From the NCBI RefSeq assembly GCF_900113955.1, contig NZ_FORH01000002.1:434001-498000 (forward strand): DNA of 64,000 nucleotides. The letters run 5' to 3'. Both the position numbers and the translations under genes were made by a program. Origin of the DNA: Celeribacter neptunius. GTDB lineage: Bacteria > Pseudomonadota > Alphaproteobacteria > Rhodobacterales > Rhodobacteraceae. Shown here in pieces: positions 1 through 9,485 of this stretch. The notes beneath the pieces were generated by a model that did no database searches, was not told the DNA's origin, and worked only from the letters and a program-made list of their open reading frames with translations. Numbering within the stretch: position 1 is the stretch's first letter; each line of letters starts with the position of its first letter.

Positions 1-2802
1 ACCTTGCAGGTCGCGGTGATTGCCCGCGAAACCCTTGAGGAAGCGGAAAGTTTTGCCACGGAACACCGGTTCAACCCGGTCTCTCTCGTGGCGCTTCCGG
101 AGGCCGGAAGCTTTACCGGCGAGCCGTTTTTCGGCCGCGCCAAGGCCGCCGACCGGCTGATCGGTGCCGGCACGAAAATCGACCCCGACACCGAGGCGCT
201 GCAGATCCTGCCGCAACGGCCCCTGCCGCCGGAACCGGTCGCAGCGGAGCCCCCGGCGAGCCCGGAGCCGGTCCCGGTCCCCGACACGATGGAAACCGCA
301 GCGGGGTCTCAACCGGAGACGCTCGCACCCGCCGTCGAAGAGAGCCTCGATGCGGAGACCGCAAAAGCCCCGTCCCCCGAAATCCTCGCGGATCAGCCGG
401 CACCGACGAAGACGAAAGCGAAGTCCCCGGCAGAAACCGCAGAGACTGCGGCAGAGGTCGCCGAGGAGATCACGGAAAAGGTCTCAGAAGAGACCGGCGA
501 GACCGCTTCCGAAACGCCGGCCGAACCGGAGATGGAGGCGGAGGACCCCGCCACGGCGCAGGCCTCCGGGTTTTCCTCCCGGCGTGCGGTCGCGACGCGC
601 TCCGACACTGACACTGACACTGACACTGACACGGAGACCCCTTCGGAATCGCGCCTGAAAGACCGCCCTTCCCGGGTCCTTCTTTCCAACGCCTCGGCCG
701 CCGAAGCCGCTCAGGCCCCGCAGGCGGAAGACCAGGCAGAAGACCGCGCCGAAACGCCGATCCAAACGGGTGCGGATCAGAAGACCACCTCCGATGCGGT
801 CGAGCACCCGCATGCCGCCGTCACCGCCGGCGATGTACCGCTCCTGCCCGAGACCGAAGAGGCGCCGAAACCGAAAGCCCCGCGGCTGCGCGCAGATCCT
901 CTGCCAGAACCGCCGCCGATGCCCACCGCACCGGTGGCCGCGAAACGCGTCGCGCAGCAGGAAGCATCGAAACTGGGGACATCGAAACCGGGGAAGGGCA
1001 GCCGCGCCCTCGGAGCGTTGAAATCTCTCTCTGCCCGCAGCGGCTCGAAACGCGACAAGCCGGCCCCCGAGACAGCCGCCGAGGCGGCGGCGCCCGCAAC
1101 AGCAAAGCCCGAAACCGCAAAAGCAGAAATCGCAAAGCCCGCCACTGCGAAACGCGCCCGGCTGCCCAGGCTGACTGCCCCTCAAATGCCTCCGGAGGCG
1201 GGACCGGCATCCGCCAAGGCGACCAGCGATCCGGTCGATCTGGCATCTGCCGCCCTGCCGACCGCAGGTGAAGAAATTCAGCCCCTCTCGGATCGTGCCG
1301 CCGGGCTCGACCGGGTGGAGAACACCCGCGACGAGGCCGAAGCCCTGACCATTTTCGGCGCCCGCCGCCGGGCCCGCGGCGGAACGGGCAAGCCGCGCTA
1401 TCTCGGGCTGGTCCTGACCGGTGGCTTGATCCTCGTGTTGCTTCTGGCCGGCCTCCTGCTCGGGCGCAGCCCCGAAACGGCACCGGAGACCAGCTCCGGC
1501 GCCGCTCCCGAAAGCGCGCAACGCGTCACGGACGCGACCGCGGCCTCCTCTGCGCCGAGCACCGAAATCGCCACCGAGATCGCAGAGGCCGAAGCCCCGA
1601 CAGAGGTGAGCACCGCCGAGGAGGCCGCGGACGACCTGGCCGAGGCCGATCTCGCCGCGGAAGAAGACATGGTTCAGGCGCAGGAAACGGGGCTGGAACC
1701 TGAGGCCGAGCCCACGCCTGAGCTCGTGGCGCAAACCGCCGTGCCGGCGCCCCCCGGCAATCTCAACGATCAGCCGGAGATCGATCGCGAGGCGCTCGAG
1801 GCGACCTATGCCGCCACCGGCATCTGGCCTCTGGCGCCGGAAAACGGCACGGGCGAGAGCGTCGAAGACGATCTCAACGCACTCTACAGCGCCTCGATCG
1901 ATCCGGTCATCGCCTCGCAGGATGCCGGCGCCCTGCCCGATCCGGCTCGCCATCTGGGCGACAGTACCCCGCGCGCCGCCCTGCCGCCGGCCCCACCGGG
2001 GACGCGCTATGACTATGACGAGGACGGCTTCGTGCGCGCCACGCCCGAGGGCACGCTGACCCCGGACGGCACGGTGGTCTATGCCGGCCGCCCCTCGGTG
2101 ACCCCGGCGGCCCGGCCCGGCTCTTCGGTGAATGCCGCGGTGGAAGCCGCGCTTGCCCCCGCCGCCGTGGATGAAAACGATCCGACCCGGCTGGCGCTCG
2201 CCGGGTTCCGGCCGAACCTGCGCCCCGACGGGCTGATCGAGAGCAATGAAAAGGCCAATCTCGGGGGCATGACCCGGGCCGAGCTGGCGGCGTTCCGGCC
2301 ACTGCCGCGCCCGGCCTCGGCTCAGGAACTGGCCGAGGAGGAAGCCCGTTACGCCGGCGAAAACGAAGCGGCGCGCACCGCACCGGTGGTCATGGTCTCT
2401 CTGCGGCCGACACCGCGTCCCGCCAATATCGAAAAGCTCGCCGCCGCCGCCCGCGCGGCCGAAGCGGCTGCGGCCGCCGCCGCCGATGCCGGCACGACCC
2501 GGACATCGGCCGCGACTCAGGTCACCGCACGGGTGCCGGAAACCGCGTTGCCGAGAAACGCCCCAGCCAATGTTGCGCAAGCCGCGACCAGCCAGAATGT
2601 GATCAACCTGCGCAGGCTCAACCTGATGGGTGTTTACGGATCGAACTCTGATCGCCGGGCACTCGTCCGCCTGCCCTCCGGCCGGTTCGCCAAGGTGAAG
2701 GTCGGCGATCAGCTCGACGGCGGCCGGGTGCAATCGATCGGCTCCGACACGCTCACCTATCTCAAACGCGGCCGCGCCATCACCCTCGAAATCGAAGGCT
2801 GA
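1..2802 (+). CDS. Large disordered membrane protein, 5'-truncated by the window edge
   Basis: The frame is open at base 1, so the true start lies outside the window and at least 933 codons remain. Most of the chain is low-complexity Ala/Pro/Glu/Thr-rich sequence with few hydrophobic residues. It contains a Thr-Asp repeat near codons 200-210, encoded by a hexanucleotide repeat. One clear membrane segment (GGLILVLLLAGLLLG, around codons 466-487) follows a basic stretch (ARRRARGG), which suggests a cytoplasmic N-terminal half and a periplasmic C-terminal half. The last 60 residues look folded and beta-rich, with KVGDQLDGGRVQSIG. This recalls the small periplasmic domain of PilP/GspC-type proteins, but that is an inference from pattern only. 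The next gene on the same strand starts 203 bp later. I do not recognise a specific function; related frames in Rhodobacterales are usually called hypothetical. Confidence 0.75.
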   Translation, partial: TLQVAVIARETLEEAESFATEHRFNPVSLVALPEAGSFTGEPFFGRAKAADRLIGAGTKIDPDTEALQILPQRPLPPEPVAAEPPASPEPVPVPDTMETAAGSQPETLAPAVEESLDAETAKAPSPEILADQPAPTKTKAKSPAETAETAAEVAEEITEKVSEETGETASETPAEPEMEAEDPATAQASGFSSRRAVATRSDTDTDTDTDTETPSESRLKDRPSRVLLSNASAAEAAQAPQAEDQAEDRAETPIQTGADQKTTSDAVEHPHAAVTAGDVPLLPETEEAPKPKAPRLRADPLPEPPPMPTAPVAAKRVAQQEASKLGTSKPGKGSRALGALKSLSARSGSKRDKPAPETAAEAAAPATAKPETAKAEIAKPATAKRARLPRLTAPQMPPEAGPASAKATSDPVDLASAALPTAGEEIQPLSDRAAGLDRVENTRDEAEALTIFGARRRARGGTGKPRYLGLVLTGGLILVLLLAGLLLGRSPETAPETSSGAAPESAQRVTDATAASSAPSTEIATEIAEAEAPTEVSTAEEAADDLAEADLAAEEDMVQAQETGLEPEAEPTPELVAQTAVPAPPGNLNDQPEIDREALEATYAATGIWPLAPENGTGESVEDDLNALYSASIDPVIASQDAGALPDPARHLGDSTPRAALPPAPPGTRYDYDEDGFVRATPEGTLTPDGTVVYAGRPSVTPAARPGSSVNAAVEAALAPAAVDENDPTRLALAGFRPNLRPDGLIESNEKANLGGMTRAELAAFRPLPRPASAQELAEEEARYAGENEAARTAPVVMVSLRPTPRPANIEKLAAAARAAEAAAAAAADAGTTRTSAATQVTARVPETALPRNAPANVAQAATSQNVINLRRLNLMGVYGSNSDRRALVRLPSGRFAKVKVGDQLDGGRVQSIGSDTLTYLKRGRAITLEIEG
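604..633 (+). repeat. Hexanucleotide tandem repeat (gacact)n inside the first gene
   Basis: Five consecutive hexamer units are visible, the last one ending gacacg. They encode alternating Asp-Thr (or Thr-Asp) residues in the disordered part of the first protein. Gain or loss of units would keep the reading frame. Confidence 0.8.
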
Positions 2803-3005
2803 ACCGCCCGCGGTCTTCCGCCCGGCCCGCCCTGCGACCGGGCAAGGCACAAAACATGTGCCAAGGCTCCGGAAAACACCGCTCCTCTCTTGTTCACGCC
2901 GGAGATCCCTTTACCATCTTGAAATGACGCAGGTTCCGCCTTCGGCGGAGGAGCCCGTTCCTGATCGCGGCCGCAAGCCGCCACCGCTGAGCGAAGGAGA
3001 GACAT

Positions 3006-4892
3006 ATGCAAGGCCTCTTGGCCCAGGCCCTCATCTATCTGTTGGCGATCGTCGTGGCCGTCCCCCTGGCGCGGCGGCTCGGGCTTGGCTCGGTTCTCGG
3101 CTATCTTCTGGCCGGCATGGTGATCGGACCGCTGCTCGGGCTGGTGCATTCCTCGGACAGCGCCAATCTGTTACATTTCGCCGAGTTCGGCGTGGTGATG
3201 ATGCTGTTCCTGATCGGGCTGGAGCTCGATCCGCGCGGGCTCTGGGAGATGCGGCACAAGCTTCTGGGCATGGGCGGGTTGCAAATCCTTCTGACCGGGG
3301 CGGCGATCACCGGGGCGGCCACGGCCGCCGGGCTCAGTTGGCAGGAAGGGCTGGCGCTCGGCATGATTCTGTCCCTTTCCTCGACCGCCGTGGTGTTGCA
3401 GACCCTGTCGGAAAAACATCTCATCCATACCGGCGGCGGCCGCGCGGCGTTTTCGGTGCTGCTGACCCAGGACATTGCCGTCATCCCGATGCTGGCGCTG
3501 ATGCCGCTTCTGGCGACCAGTTCGCGACTGTCGATCAATCCCGACGGATCGATCAGCCGGGCCTCCGATCTGGCGAAAGAGGGCGCGCATGGCGCCTCGC
3601 TGGTCGCCGGCCTGCCGGGCTGGGGCGTCACCCTCGTCACACTCGGCGCGGTCGCCGCGATCATCCTCGCCGGGGTGTTCCTCACCCGACCGCTGTTTCG
3701 CTATATCCACGCCGCCAACCTGCGCGAGATTTACACCGCCGTGGCGCTTCTGATCGTGATCGGCATCGCGCTTTTGATGAATGCGGTGGGCCTGTCGCCG
3801 GCGCTTGGCACGTTTCTGGCCGGCGTGGTGCTGGCCAACTCGGAATTCCGGCATGAGTTGGAAAGCTCGATCGAGCCCTTCAAGGGGCTGCTTCTGGGGC
3901 TGTTTTTCATCGCCGTCGGCGCCGGGATCAATTTCACCGTGCTGTTCCGCGACCCGGTGACGATCATTGCGCTCACCATTGCCCTGATGATCACCAAGGG
4001 GCTGATCCTCTTTGCCATCGGACGGCTGTTCAAACTGCGCAAACGCGGACAATGGCTGTTTGCCCTCTCCTTGGCCCAGGCCGGGGAATTCGGCATGGTG
4101 CTCACGACGTTCTCGCTGCAACAAGGCGTGCTGACGCCCTATCTCGGCGAACGCGTGCTTCTGGTCATCGCCCTGTCGCTACTGTTCACTCCGCTGTTCT
4201 TCATGCTGCAGGACTATCTCCGCGCCAAGCTATCGGAGCGCCTGGACGAGACACCGCATGACGACATCGACGATCAGCAGGCGATCATCATCGCCGGGAT
4301 CGGGCGGTTCGGTCAGGTGGTCAACCGGCTGGTACAGGCCTCGGGTTTTCGCACCACGGTTCTCGACCACGATCTGAAAACCATCCAGCTGATGCGCAAA
4401 TTCGGTTTCAAGGGTTTCTTCGGCGACCCGACCCGGCCCGAGCTTCTGCATGCCGCCGGGATCGAAACCGCACGCATTCTGGTGGTCGCCCTGGACGATC
4501 CGGCAGCGGCAACACGGCTGGTGAAATACGCCCGGCAACTCCGGCCCGATCTCTTCATCATCGTGCGCGCCCGCGACCGCATCCATGTCTATGAGCTCTA
4601 CAATGCCGGCGCCGACAAGATCGTCCGCGAAATGTTCGACAGCTCGCTGCGCGCCGGGCGCTATGTTCTCGAGCAGATGGGCTTTTCCGAATATGACGCC
4701 TCGGTCACCGAACAGGCCTATTATCAGCATGACCGGGTCGCCATGCGAACGCTGGCCGAATTGTGGGACCCGAAGGTTCCGGTGTCGGAAAACCGCGCCT
4801 ATGTCGCGCGCTCACAAGCGCTCGACAAGGAATTCGAGGCGGCTCTGGTCACCGAGCTGGAACGCAAACGGCAAAAGGGCGACGCGGCCTGA
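3006..4892 (+). CDS. Kef-type monovalent cation:proton antiporter (CPA2 family) with RCK domain
   Basis: The product has 628 residues. The first ~400 form a hydrophobic CPA2/Na+-H+ exchanger domain with about a dozen membrane segments. It contains the typical early LGSVLGYLLAGMVIGP and SSTAVVLQ stretches. From about residue 420 a TrkA-N/RCK domain follows, with the nucleotide-binding loop IAGIGRFGQVVNRL and an acidic residue at the end of the next strand (VLDHD). This fits KefB/KefC proteins, which exchange K+ for H+ at the inner membrane and are gated by nucleotide or glutathione adducts. The ATG is preceded by aaggaga at good distance. It is convergent with cobT, 29 bp away, with no clear terminator between them. 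Ion specificity cannot be told from sequence. Confidence 0.9.
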   Translation: MQGLLAQALIYLLAIVVAVPLARRLGLGSVLGYLLAGMVIGPLLGLVHSSDSANLLHFAEFGVVMMLFLIGLELDPRGLWEMRHKLLGMGGLQILLTGAAITGAATAAGLSWQEGLALGMILSLSSTAVVLQTLSEKHLIHTGGGRAAFSVLLTQDIAVIPMLALMPLLATSSRLSINPDGSISRASDLAKEGAHGASLVAGLPGWGVTLVTLGAVAAIILAGVFLTRPLFRYIHAANLREIYTAVALLIVIGIALLMNAVGLSPALGTFLAGVVLANSEFRHELESSIEPFKGLLLGLFFIAVGAGINFTVLFRDPVTIIALTIALMITKGLILFAIGRLFKLRKRGQWLFALSLAQAGEFGMVLTTFSLQQGVLTPYLGERVLLVIALSLLFTPLFFMLQDYLRAKLSERLDETPHDDIDDQQAIIIAGIGRFGQVVNRLVQASGFRTTVLDHDLKTIQLMRKFGFKGFFGDPTRPELLHAAGIETARILVVALDDPAAATRLVKYARQLRPDLFIIVRARDRIHVYELYNAGADKIVREMFDSSLRAGRYVLEQMGFSEYDASVTEQAYYQHDRVAMRTLAELWDPKVPVSENRAYVARSQALDKEFEAALVTELERKRQKGDAA

Positions 4893-4921
4893 GCCGCGCG
4901 CCTGCCCGCTTTCCCCCGGTC

Positions 4922-5926
4922 TCAACCGTCGGACACGCCGGCTTCGGCGAAGGTTGCCATGCCCGACAGGCAGGCCACCGCGCCTTTGACCAGCGGGATC
5001 ACCAACCCGGCGCCGGAGCCTTCGCCCAGACGCAGCCCCATCGACACCAGCGGCTCCTTGCCCAGTGCCCCAAGCAGCGCACCGTGGGCGGCCTCGGCGG
5101 AGGCATGTCCGGCAAGACAGTGATCGAGCGCACCGGGCACGGCCTTCTCCAGAGTGGCGGCGGCGGCACAGCAGATGAACCCGTCGAGAATGACCGGAAT
5201 GCGCAGATGCCGCGCCCGGGCGATGGCCCCGGCCATGGCCGCGACTTCGCGCCCGCCCAGGGATGCGAGGATCTCGAGCGGTGCCTTGCCGCCATGGCGC
5301 GCGACGCCCGCGGCGCAGACCTCTTCCTTGATCTTCAGACCGGCATCGTCGACGCCGGTGCCGCGCCCGACCCAATCGGCAGCCGAACCGCCATAGAGCG
5401 CATGGGCAATCGCCGCCGCCGAAGTGGTATTGCCGATGCCCATTTCGCCGACGACCAGCAGATCCGTCTCCGCGTTCACCGCGTCCCAGCCGGACTTGAG
5501 CGCGGCCACGCAGTCCGCCTCGCTCATCGCCGGGCTTTCGGTGAAATCTGCGGTCGGGCGGTCAAGGTCGAGCGCATGCACCGACATCTCGGCCCCTGCG
5601 TTGCGGGCGAGCTGATTGATCGCCGCACCACCATGTTCGAAATTCGCCACCATCTGCACCGTCACCTCGGCCGGAAAGGCCGAGACACCACGTGCGGTCA
5701 CACCGTGGTTGCCGGCAAAGATCGCCACCTGCGGATGGCTGATGCGAGGGCGGGCCTCGCCACGCCAGGCGGCATACCAGATGGCAATCTCTTCGAGACG
5801 TCCGAGCGAGCCTGCCGGTTTGGTCAATTGCGCATTGCGCGCCTCTGCGCCCGCGCGCGCCGCCGCATCTGGCCCCGGCGCCGCTTTCAACATCTCTGCA
5901 AACCCGTTCATGTCGGAAAAAGCCAT
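4922..5926 (-). CDS. cobT: Nicotinate-nucleotide-dimethylbenzimidazole phosphoribosyltransferase CobT
   Basis: The 334-residue product has the CobT family length and motifs: [11 protein letters not shown] near the N-terminus, the glycine-rich [22 protein letters not shown] in the middle, and the C-terminal [12 protein letters not shown]. It makes alpha-ribazole phosphate from nicotinate mononucleotide and dimethylbenzimidazole, feeding the lower ligand of cobalamin. The frame stays open upstream for another 138 codons, but the protein homology begins at the ATG at 5926, so that start is chosen. A second in-frame ATG lies four codons further in. It is divergent from cobS across 97 bp, a common arrangement for these two partners in nucleotide loop assembly. 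The spacer is too short for a full cobalamin riboswitch. Confidence 0.95.
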   Translation of the reverse strand: MAFSDMNGFAEMLKAAPGPDAAARAGAEARNAQLTKPAGSLGRLEEIAIWYAAWRGEARPRISHPQVAIFAGNHGVTARGVSAFPAEVTVQMVANFEHGGAAINQLARNAGAEMSVHALDLDRPTADFTESPAMSEADCVAALKSGWDAVNAETDLLVVGEMGIGNTTSAAAIAHALYGGSAADWVGRGTGVDDAGLKIKEEVCAAGVARHGGKAPLEILASLGGREVAAMAGAIARARHLRIPVILDGFICCAAAATLEKAVPGALDHCLAGHASAEAAHGALLGALGKEPLVSMGLRLGEGSGAGLVIPLVKGAVACLSGMATFAEAGVSDG

Positions 5927-6023
5927 CGCCACCGCTCCCTCATTGTATTTGTGTCCTCGGGGTTTTATCCCGGTCCTGCGCCTAGGAACAGGCGAAAACC
6001 CGGACGGACAACAGGAGGCCGCG

Positions 6024-6776
6024 ATGCGCCGCCGTTTCACCCCGCACTCCGCAGATATCGCCACCGCTCTGGCGCTCCTGACCCGTATTCCGGTCCGGGC
6101 CGGCTTCACACGCACGGCGGAGGCCGCCTGGGCCTTTCCACTGGCCGGTGTCGCGGTCGGGTTGGTGGCCGGCGCGGTGGCAACAATCGCCGGCTGGCTC
6201 GGTCTCGGGGCCGCGCTGATCGCAGGCTTCACCCTCGCCGCGGCGGTGATCGTCACCGGCGCACTGCATGAGGACGGGCTGGCAGACTGCGCCGACGGGT
6301 TCTGGGGCGGGTTCGACAAGGTGCGACGGCTCGAGATCATGCGCGACAGCCGGATCGGCTCCTACGGGGTGATCGCGCTTGGCCTGTCGCTGATCCTGCG
6401 GGCGACGGCGCTCACGACGCTGGCACATGAGGATCTGATCGTCACCGCGGTGATCGCCGCCGCCGTGCTGTCGCGCGCGCCCATGGCCTATCTCATGGCA
6501 CTGATGCCGCCGGCGCGCTCAGACGGGCTGTCGGTGAAGACCGGACGGCCGCCGCGCGATGCGGCGAGCCTCGGCGGGGTTCTGGCGTTTTTCCTGAGCT
6601 GGCTTCTGGTCGGTTTCGTGCCCACCGTGGTCGCGGCCTCGGCGGTGACCCTTACGGGCTTCATCACCTCCCGGATTGCACAGGTAAAGATCGGCGGTCA
6701 GACCGGCGATGTTCTGGGCGCGACACAACAGCTCGGGGAAATTGTCGCCTTGACAGTCCTTGCCACCTTGGCCTGA
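6024..6776 (+). CDS. cobS: Adenosylcobinamide-GDP ribazoletransferase CobS (cobalamin synthase)
   Basis: The 250-residue polytopic membrane protein belongs to the CobS/CobV family. The signature [18 protein letters not shown], with acidic residues thought to bind metal and substrate, sits around residues 74-91, followed by [15 protein letters not shown]. It joins adenosylcobinamide-GDP with alpha-ribazole (phosphate) as the last step of cobalamin assembly at the inner membrane. The start is the ATG at 6024, which has an aggagg box 6-7 bases upstream; longer upstream frames run into the cobT promoter and lack homology. It is paired divergently with cobT. cobQ lies separately, 15 kb away. Confidence 0.95.
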   Translation: MRRRFTPHSADIATALALLTRIPVRAGFTRTAEAAWAFPLAGVAVGLVAGAVATIAGWLGLGAALIAGFTLAAAVIVTGALHEDGLADCADGFWGGFDKVRRLEIMRDSRIGSYGVIALGLSLILRATALTTLAHEDLIVTAVIAAAVLSRAPMAYLMALMPPARSDGLSVKTGRPPRDAASLGGVLAFFLSWLLVGFVPTVVAASAVTLTGFITSRIAQVKIGGQTGDVLGATQQLGEIVALTVLATLA

Positions 6777-6922
6777 GACCCGGCTCCCCCACGATCGGCC
6801 TCCGTTCAGGTCGCGATCAGACAGCACCGTGCCGCACAACCAAAACGGGTCAGCCCGCTCCGCCGTGATTAGTTTTGTGGCAAAGCCACGCGGGTGAGGT
6901 GTGGGATACCCTACTTTTTTAC

Positions 6923-6946
6923 GGGGAAAATCCGACAGGTTTTCCC
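6923..6946 (+). promoter_or_regulatory. Hairpin in the leader of the LuxR-hydrolase gene
   Basis: ggggaaaa at 6923-6930 can pair with ttttccc at 6940-6946 across a 9-base loop. A second small hairpin (gtggc/gccac) lies about 40 bases upstream. Both fall in the 261-bp gap between cobS and the next gene. No T-tract follows, so a structured leader or an operator is as likely as a terminator. Confidence 0.3.
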
Positions 6947-7037
6947 ATGCGATCAAAAAATGCTTCCCTGAGGCGTTTTGTCGAGCGACCCTTTTGGCCA
7001 ACGCACCCTGACCAAAGCTGTTCTCTCGAGGCGCATT

Positions 7038-8762
7038 GTGAACGAGACCCGTATGCCTCCTCCGGACGATATCCTGTCCGCGATCTATGACGTCGCGCTC
7101 TCTCCCGAGTGCTACGCCCGGCTTTTGCCGCATATGGATCGGGAGAACACGCCCATGGCCGCGGAGCCGGCGCTGCCCGAACATCTGTTGCTGACCCATT
7201 TCATCCGCGCCGAAGAGATTCTGGACCGCGGGCACCCGCAGAAGACCACCGATGAGGTCGCGACGCTGATGGGCCGGTTTTCGCAATCCACCGCACTCCT
7301 GGTCAACGCCCGGCTCGAGGTTCTGGCGGTCAACGGGCCAGCCGAACAGCTGTTTGGCATCGCGCCGGGCGCGCCGCTCAGCCGCGCGCGTTTGCCGGAG
7401 ACCACCCGCGCCGCGCTTCTGGCGCTGATCAAGAAACGCCTCCTACCGGGCGACGCCATCGCCGATGCCAATGAGTCCCTGCTGGAATTGCAGCATCACG
7501 ATCGGCCCCGCCCGGTGCTGTTGCAACTGCATGTCGAACAGCTGCCCAAGGCCGGGCGGGTGGTGCTGATCCTGTCCTCGGATCTGATCTGGCCCGAGGG
7601 GTTCGAGACCGTGCTCGCCTCGGCCTTTGGCCTCACCCCGACCGAGACCGAAGTGATCCGCCGGTTGATCAACTCCGAGAATATTCAGGAAATCGCCAAG
7701 GCCCGCGGCCGCTCGGTCGACACCATTCGCACCCAGGTCAAAACCATTCTTGGCAAGACCGACACCCGCTCGCAAGCCGAGTTGATCCGCATCGTTTTGA
7801 TGATGATGCATATGGCCACCGGGCCGACCGCGCGCCGCAATCGCATCGGCACCGGCGCCCCGCTCCAGCAGGTGCAGTGGCACCGCCTCACCCTGCGCGA
7901 CGGGCGGCGGATGAGCTATCGTGACTTCGGCGCGCCGGAGGGACGGCCGGTGGTGGTCTGGCCAATGGACTATGGGTTCACCCGCTGGTCGCCCACCGCC
8001 GAGGCCCGGGCCCGGACGCTCGGGCTGCGGGTGATCCTGCCCCTGCGCGGTGGCTATGGCAGCTCCGACATGCCGCCCCTGCGCGGCCTCCTGTCCGATC
8101 ACTACGCCCGCGATATCGCCGATCTGATGGACCATCTGGCGCTGCCGCCCTGCCCGCATCTGACCATGGGGGTCGATCTGATGATGGTGGCGCGCTTTGC
8201 GGCGCTGTTTCCCGAGCGCATCACCGGCCTCATCAGCTGTGCCGCGATCTTTCCGATCACCGAGGCCAAGCAGATCCGCTGCATGGACAAATGGCACCGG
8301 ATGATCCTCGCCACCGCGCGCAACACGCCGCGGCTTCTGCCCTTTCTGGTCAAGGCCGGGTTTGCCCTCGCGCTCAGGGCCGGCAAGGACGCGTTCATGC
8401 ACAATATCTTCGCCGATGCCCCCGGCGATCTGGCGCTCCTCGATGATCCTGAAACCCGCGAAGCGCTGTTCGAGGGCACGCATTACACGCTTTCGAAAGA
8501 ACACAATGCCGCCGATATCTTCACCCGCACCACGATCGAACAGATGACGCGGGACTGGCGCGCGGATCTGCAGGCGCTGGTGCGGCATGTGCCGGTTCAG
8601 ATCATTCAGGGCCGCGAGGATACCGAAGTCCCGCCCGAGATGCTGGCAGAACATATGCGAGACTATCCGGAGGTCACGCTTCACCTCTGTGAGGATGGCG
8701 GACGCTTCGTGTTCTTTCGTCATTGGCAAAAGGCGCTCGAGCTGCTCGATCGGCTGGCCTGA
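7038..8762 (+). CDS. LuxR-type HTH regulator fused to an alpha/beta hydrolase domain
   Basis: The product has 574 residues from the GTG at 7038, which has a gagg box 6-7 bases upstream; an ATG five codons downstream is the alternative. The N-terminal ~190 residues contain a PAS-like region (ALLVNARLEVLAVNGPAEQLF). A LuxR/GerE helix-turn-helix follows near residues 200-255, starting GLTPTETEVIRRL and including IAKARGRSVDTIRTQVK. The remaining ~290 residues look like an alpha/beta hydrolase fold: RMSYRDFGAPEGRPVVVWP near its start, and an Asp-containing late loop QIIQGREDTEVP. The expected nucleophile elbow (GxSxG) is not obvious; the corresponding stretch reads LTMGVDLMM. The domain may therefore sense a ligand rather than catalyse. 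This PAS-HTH-hydrolase order occurs in other Rhodobacterales proteins, as far as I recall, but the ligand is unknown. Confidence 0.8.
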   Translation: MNETRMPPPDDILSAIYDVALSPECYARLLPHMDRENTPMAAEPALPEHLLLTHFIRAEEILDRGHPQKTTDEVATLMGRFSQSTALLVNARLEVLAVNGPAEQLFGIAPGAPLSRARLPETTRAALLALIKKRLLPGDAIADANESLLELQHHDRPRPVLLQLHVEQLPKAGRVVLILSSDLIWPEGFETVLASAFGLTPTETEVIRRLINSENIQEIAKARGRSVDTIRTQVKTILGKTDTRSQAELIRIVLMMMHMATGPTARRNRIGTGAPLQQVQWHRLTLRDGRRMSYRDFGAPEGRPVVVWPMDYGFTRWSPTAEARARTLGLRVILPLRGGYGSSDMPPLRGLLSDHYARDIADLMDHLALPPCPHLTMGVDLMMVARFAALFPERITGLISCAAIFPITEAKQIRCMDKWHRMILATARNTPRLLPFLVKAGFALALRAGKDAFMHNIFADAPGDLALLDDPETREALFEGTHYTLSKEHNAADIFTRTTIEQMTRDWRADLQALVRHVPVQIIQGREDTEVPPEMLAEHMRDYPEVTLHLCEDGGRFVFFRHWQKALELLDRLA

Positions 8763-8872
8763 TCAGCGGGCGATGCCCGGTCATCACTCTGACACGCCCC
8801 CGTCCGCGCCCTGATGCGGCCGGGCGGTTTTGCGGTGCTGAAAATCACGGGAGATCATGTAAAAACCTAAAG

Positions 8873-8899
8873 AAAATCGGTGATTGGCCGATTTTTTTT
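8873..8899 (+). terminator. Rho-independent terminator
   Basis: The stem aaaatcgg (8873-8880) pairs perfectly with ccgatttt (8888-8895) across a 7-base loop, and four more T follow. It lies about 110 bp downstream of the LuxR-hydrolase gene and before the next start. Confidence 0.75.
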
Positions 8900-8987
8900 C
8901 GCGGCTCTACCCCATCTGGGGAATGTGACATCGCCAGGCCTGCCCTAGGATCGGGACACTGTTTGTTCGGTGTTGGAGCCTGTTTTA

Positions 8988-9317
8988 ATGAGTTTCTATG
9001 TTTTTGATATGCCGCTCCTGTGTCGGGCAATCGGTGTCGTGGGCAGTGTCATCTATGTCGGCGGGTTTGCCGCGCTTCAGATGCACTGGATTGAGAGCAA
9101 AGGGCTGGCCTATTCCCTGAGCAAGATCGTGGGCGCGCTCTTCATACTGGTCAGCCTGAGTGTCGACTTCAATCTGGCGTCGGCGATCACGCAACTTTGC
9201 TTTCTCAGTTTCGGCCTCTACGGGCTGACATTGCGGCTGAAGGACCGAAACGCCCCAAAGCGGTCCGCAGCGGAGTGGGGGGGAAATCCCAAGCCTCTTG
9301 GGGTAACCGATTTATGA
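8988..9317 (+). CDS. Small membrane protein, CBU_0592-like
   Basis: A 109-residue protein with three hydrophobic segments (about residues 10-30, 42-60 and 65-83). The layout and the phrases SKIVGALFILVSL and FNLASAITQ resemble the CBU_0592 family of small bacterial membrane proteins, whose function is not known. The ATG at 8988 is chosen because a ggag box lies about 9 bases upstream; a GTG six codons earlier is possible. It sits alone behind a terminator and is convergent with the enoyl-CoA hydratase. A long inverted repeat lies between the two. Confidence 0.65.
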   Translation: MSFYVFDMPLLCRAIGVVGSVIYVGGFAALQMHWIESKGLAYSLSKIVGALFILVSLSVDFNLASAITQLCFLSFGLYGLTLRLKDRNAPKRSAAEWGGNPKPLGVTDL

Positions 9318-9380
9318 ACCATTCCCCTGACAGGCCCAGTCTCCCTGAGGCCGTTCCTGATGTCAGGGAAACCGCTGCCC

Positions 9381-9435
9381 GTGGACCGGATCAAGAATAG
9401 AACGATCATCGATCGAAAAACTTGATCCGGTCCAC
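9381..9435. terminator. 15-bp inverted repeat between convergent genes, possible terminator
   Basis: gtggaccggatcaag (9381-9395) is repeated inverted and without mismatch at 9421-9435. The 25-base loop itself contains cgatc/gatcg. On the plus strand the stem is followed by gtttt. It sits between convergent genes, so a terminator for the plus strand is the simplest reading. Confidence 0.5.
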
Positions 9436-9485
9436 GTTTTGATTGCCCAGCTCTTGCGCGGCGGCAACGCCGGGCCGCACCTCCC

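Noticed and set aside
484-2850. Long minus-strand frame opposite the first gene
   Set aside because: It is an antisense shadow of GC-rich, Ala/Pro-rich coding sequence, rich in Arg and Gly, with no domain and no ribosome site.
5927-6023. Cobalamin riboswitch between cobT and cobS
   Set aside because: The spacer is 97 bp, too short for the full element, and no B12-box-like sequence is visible. The cobQ leader (76 bp after the cupin gene) is also too short.
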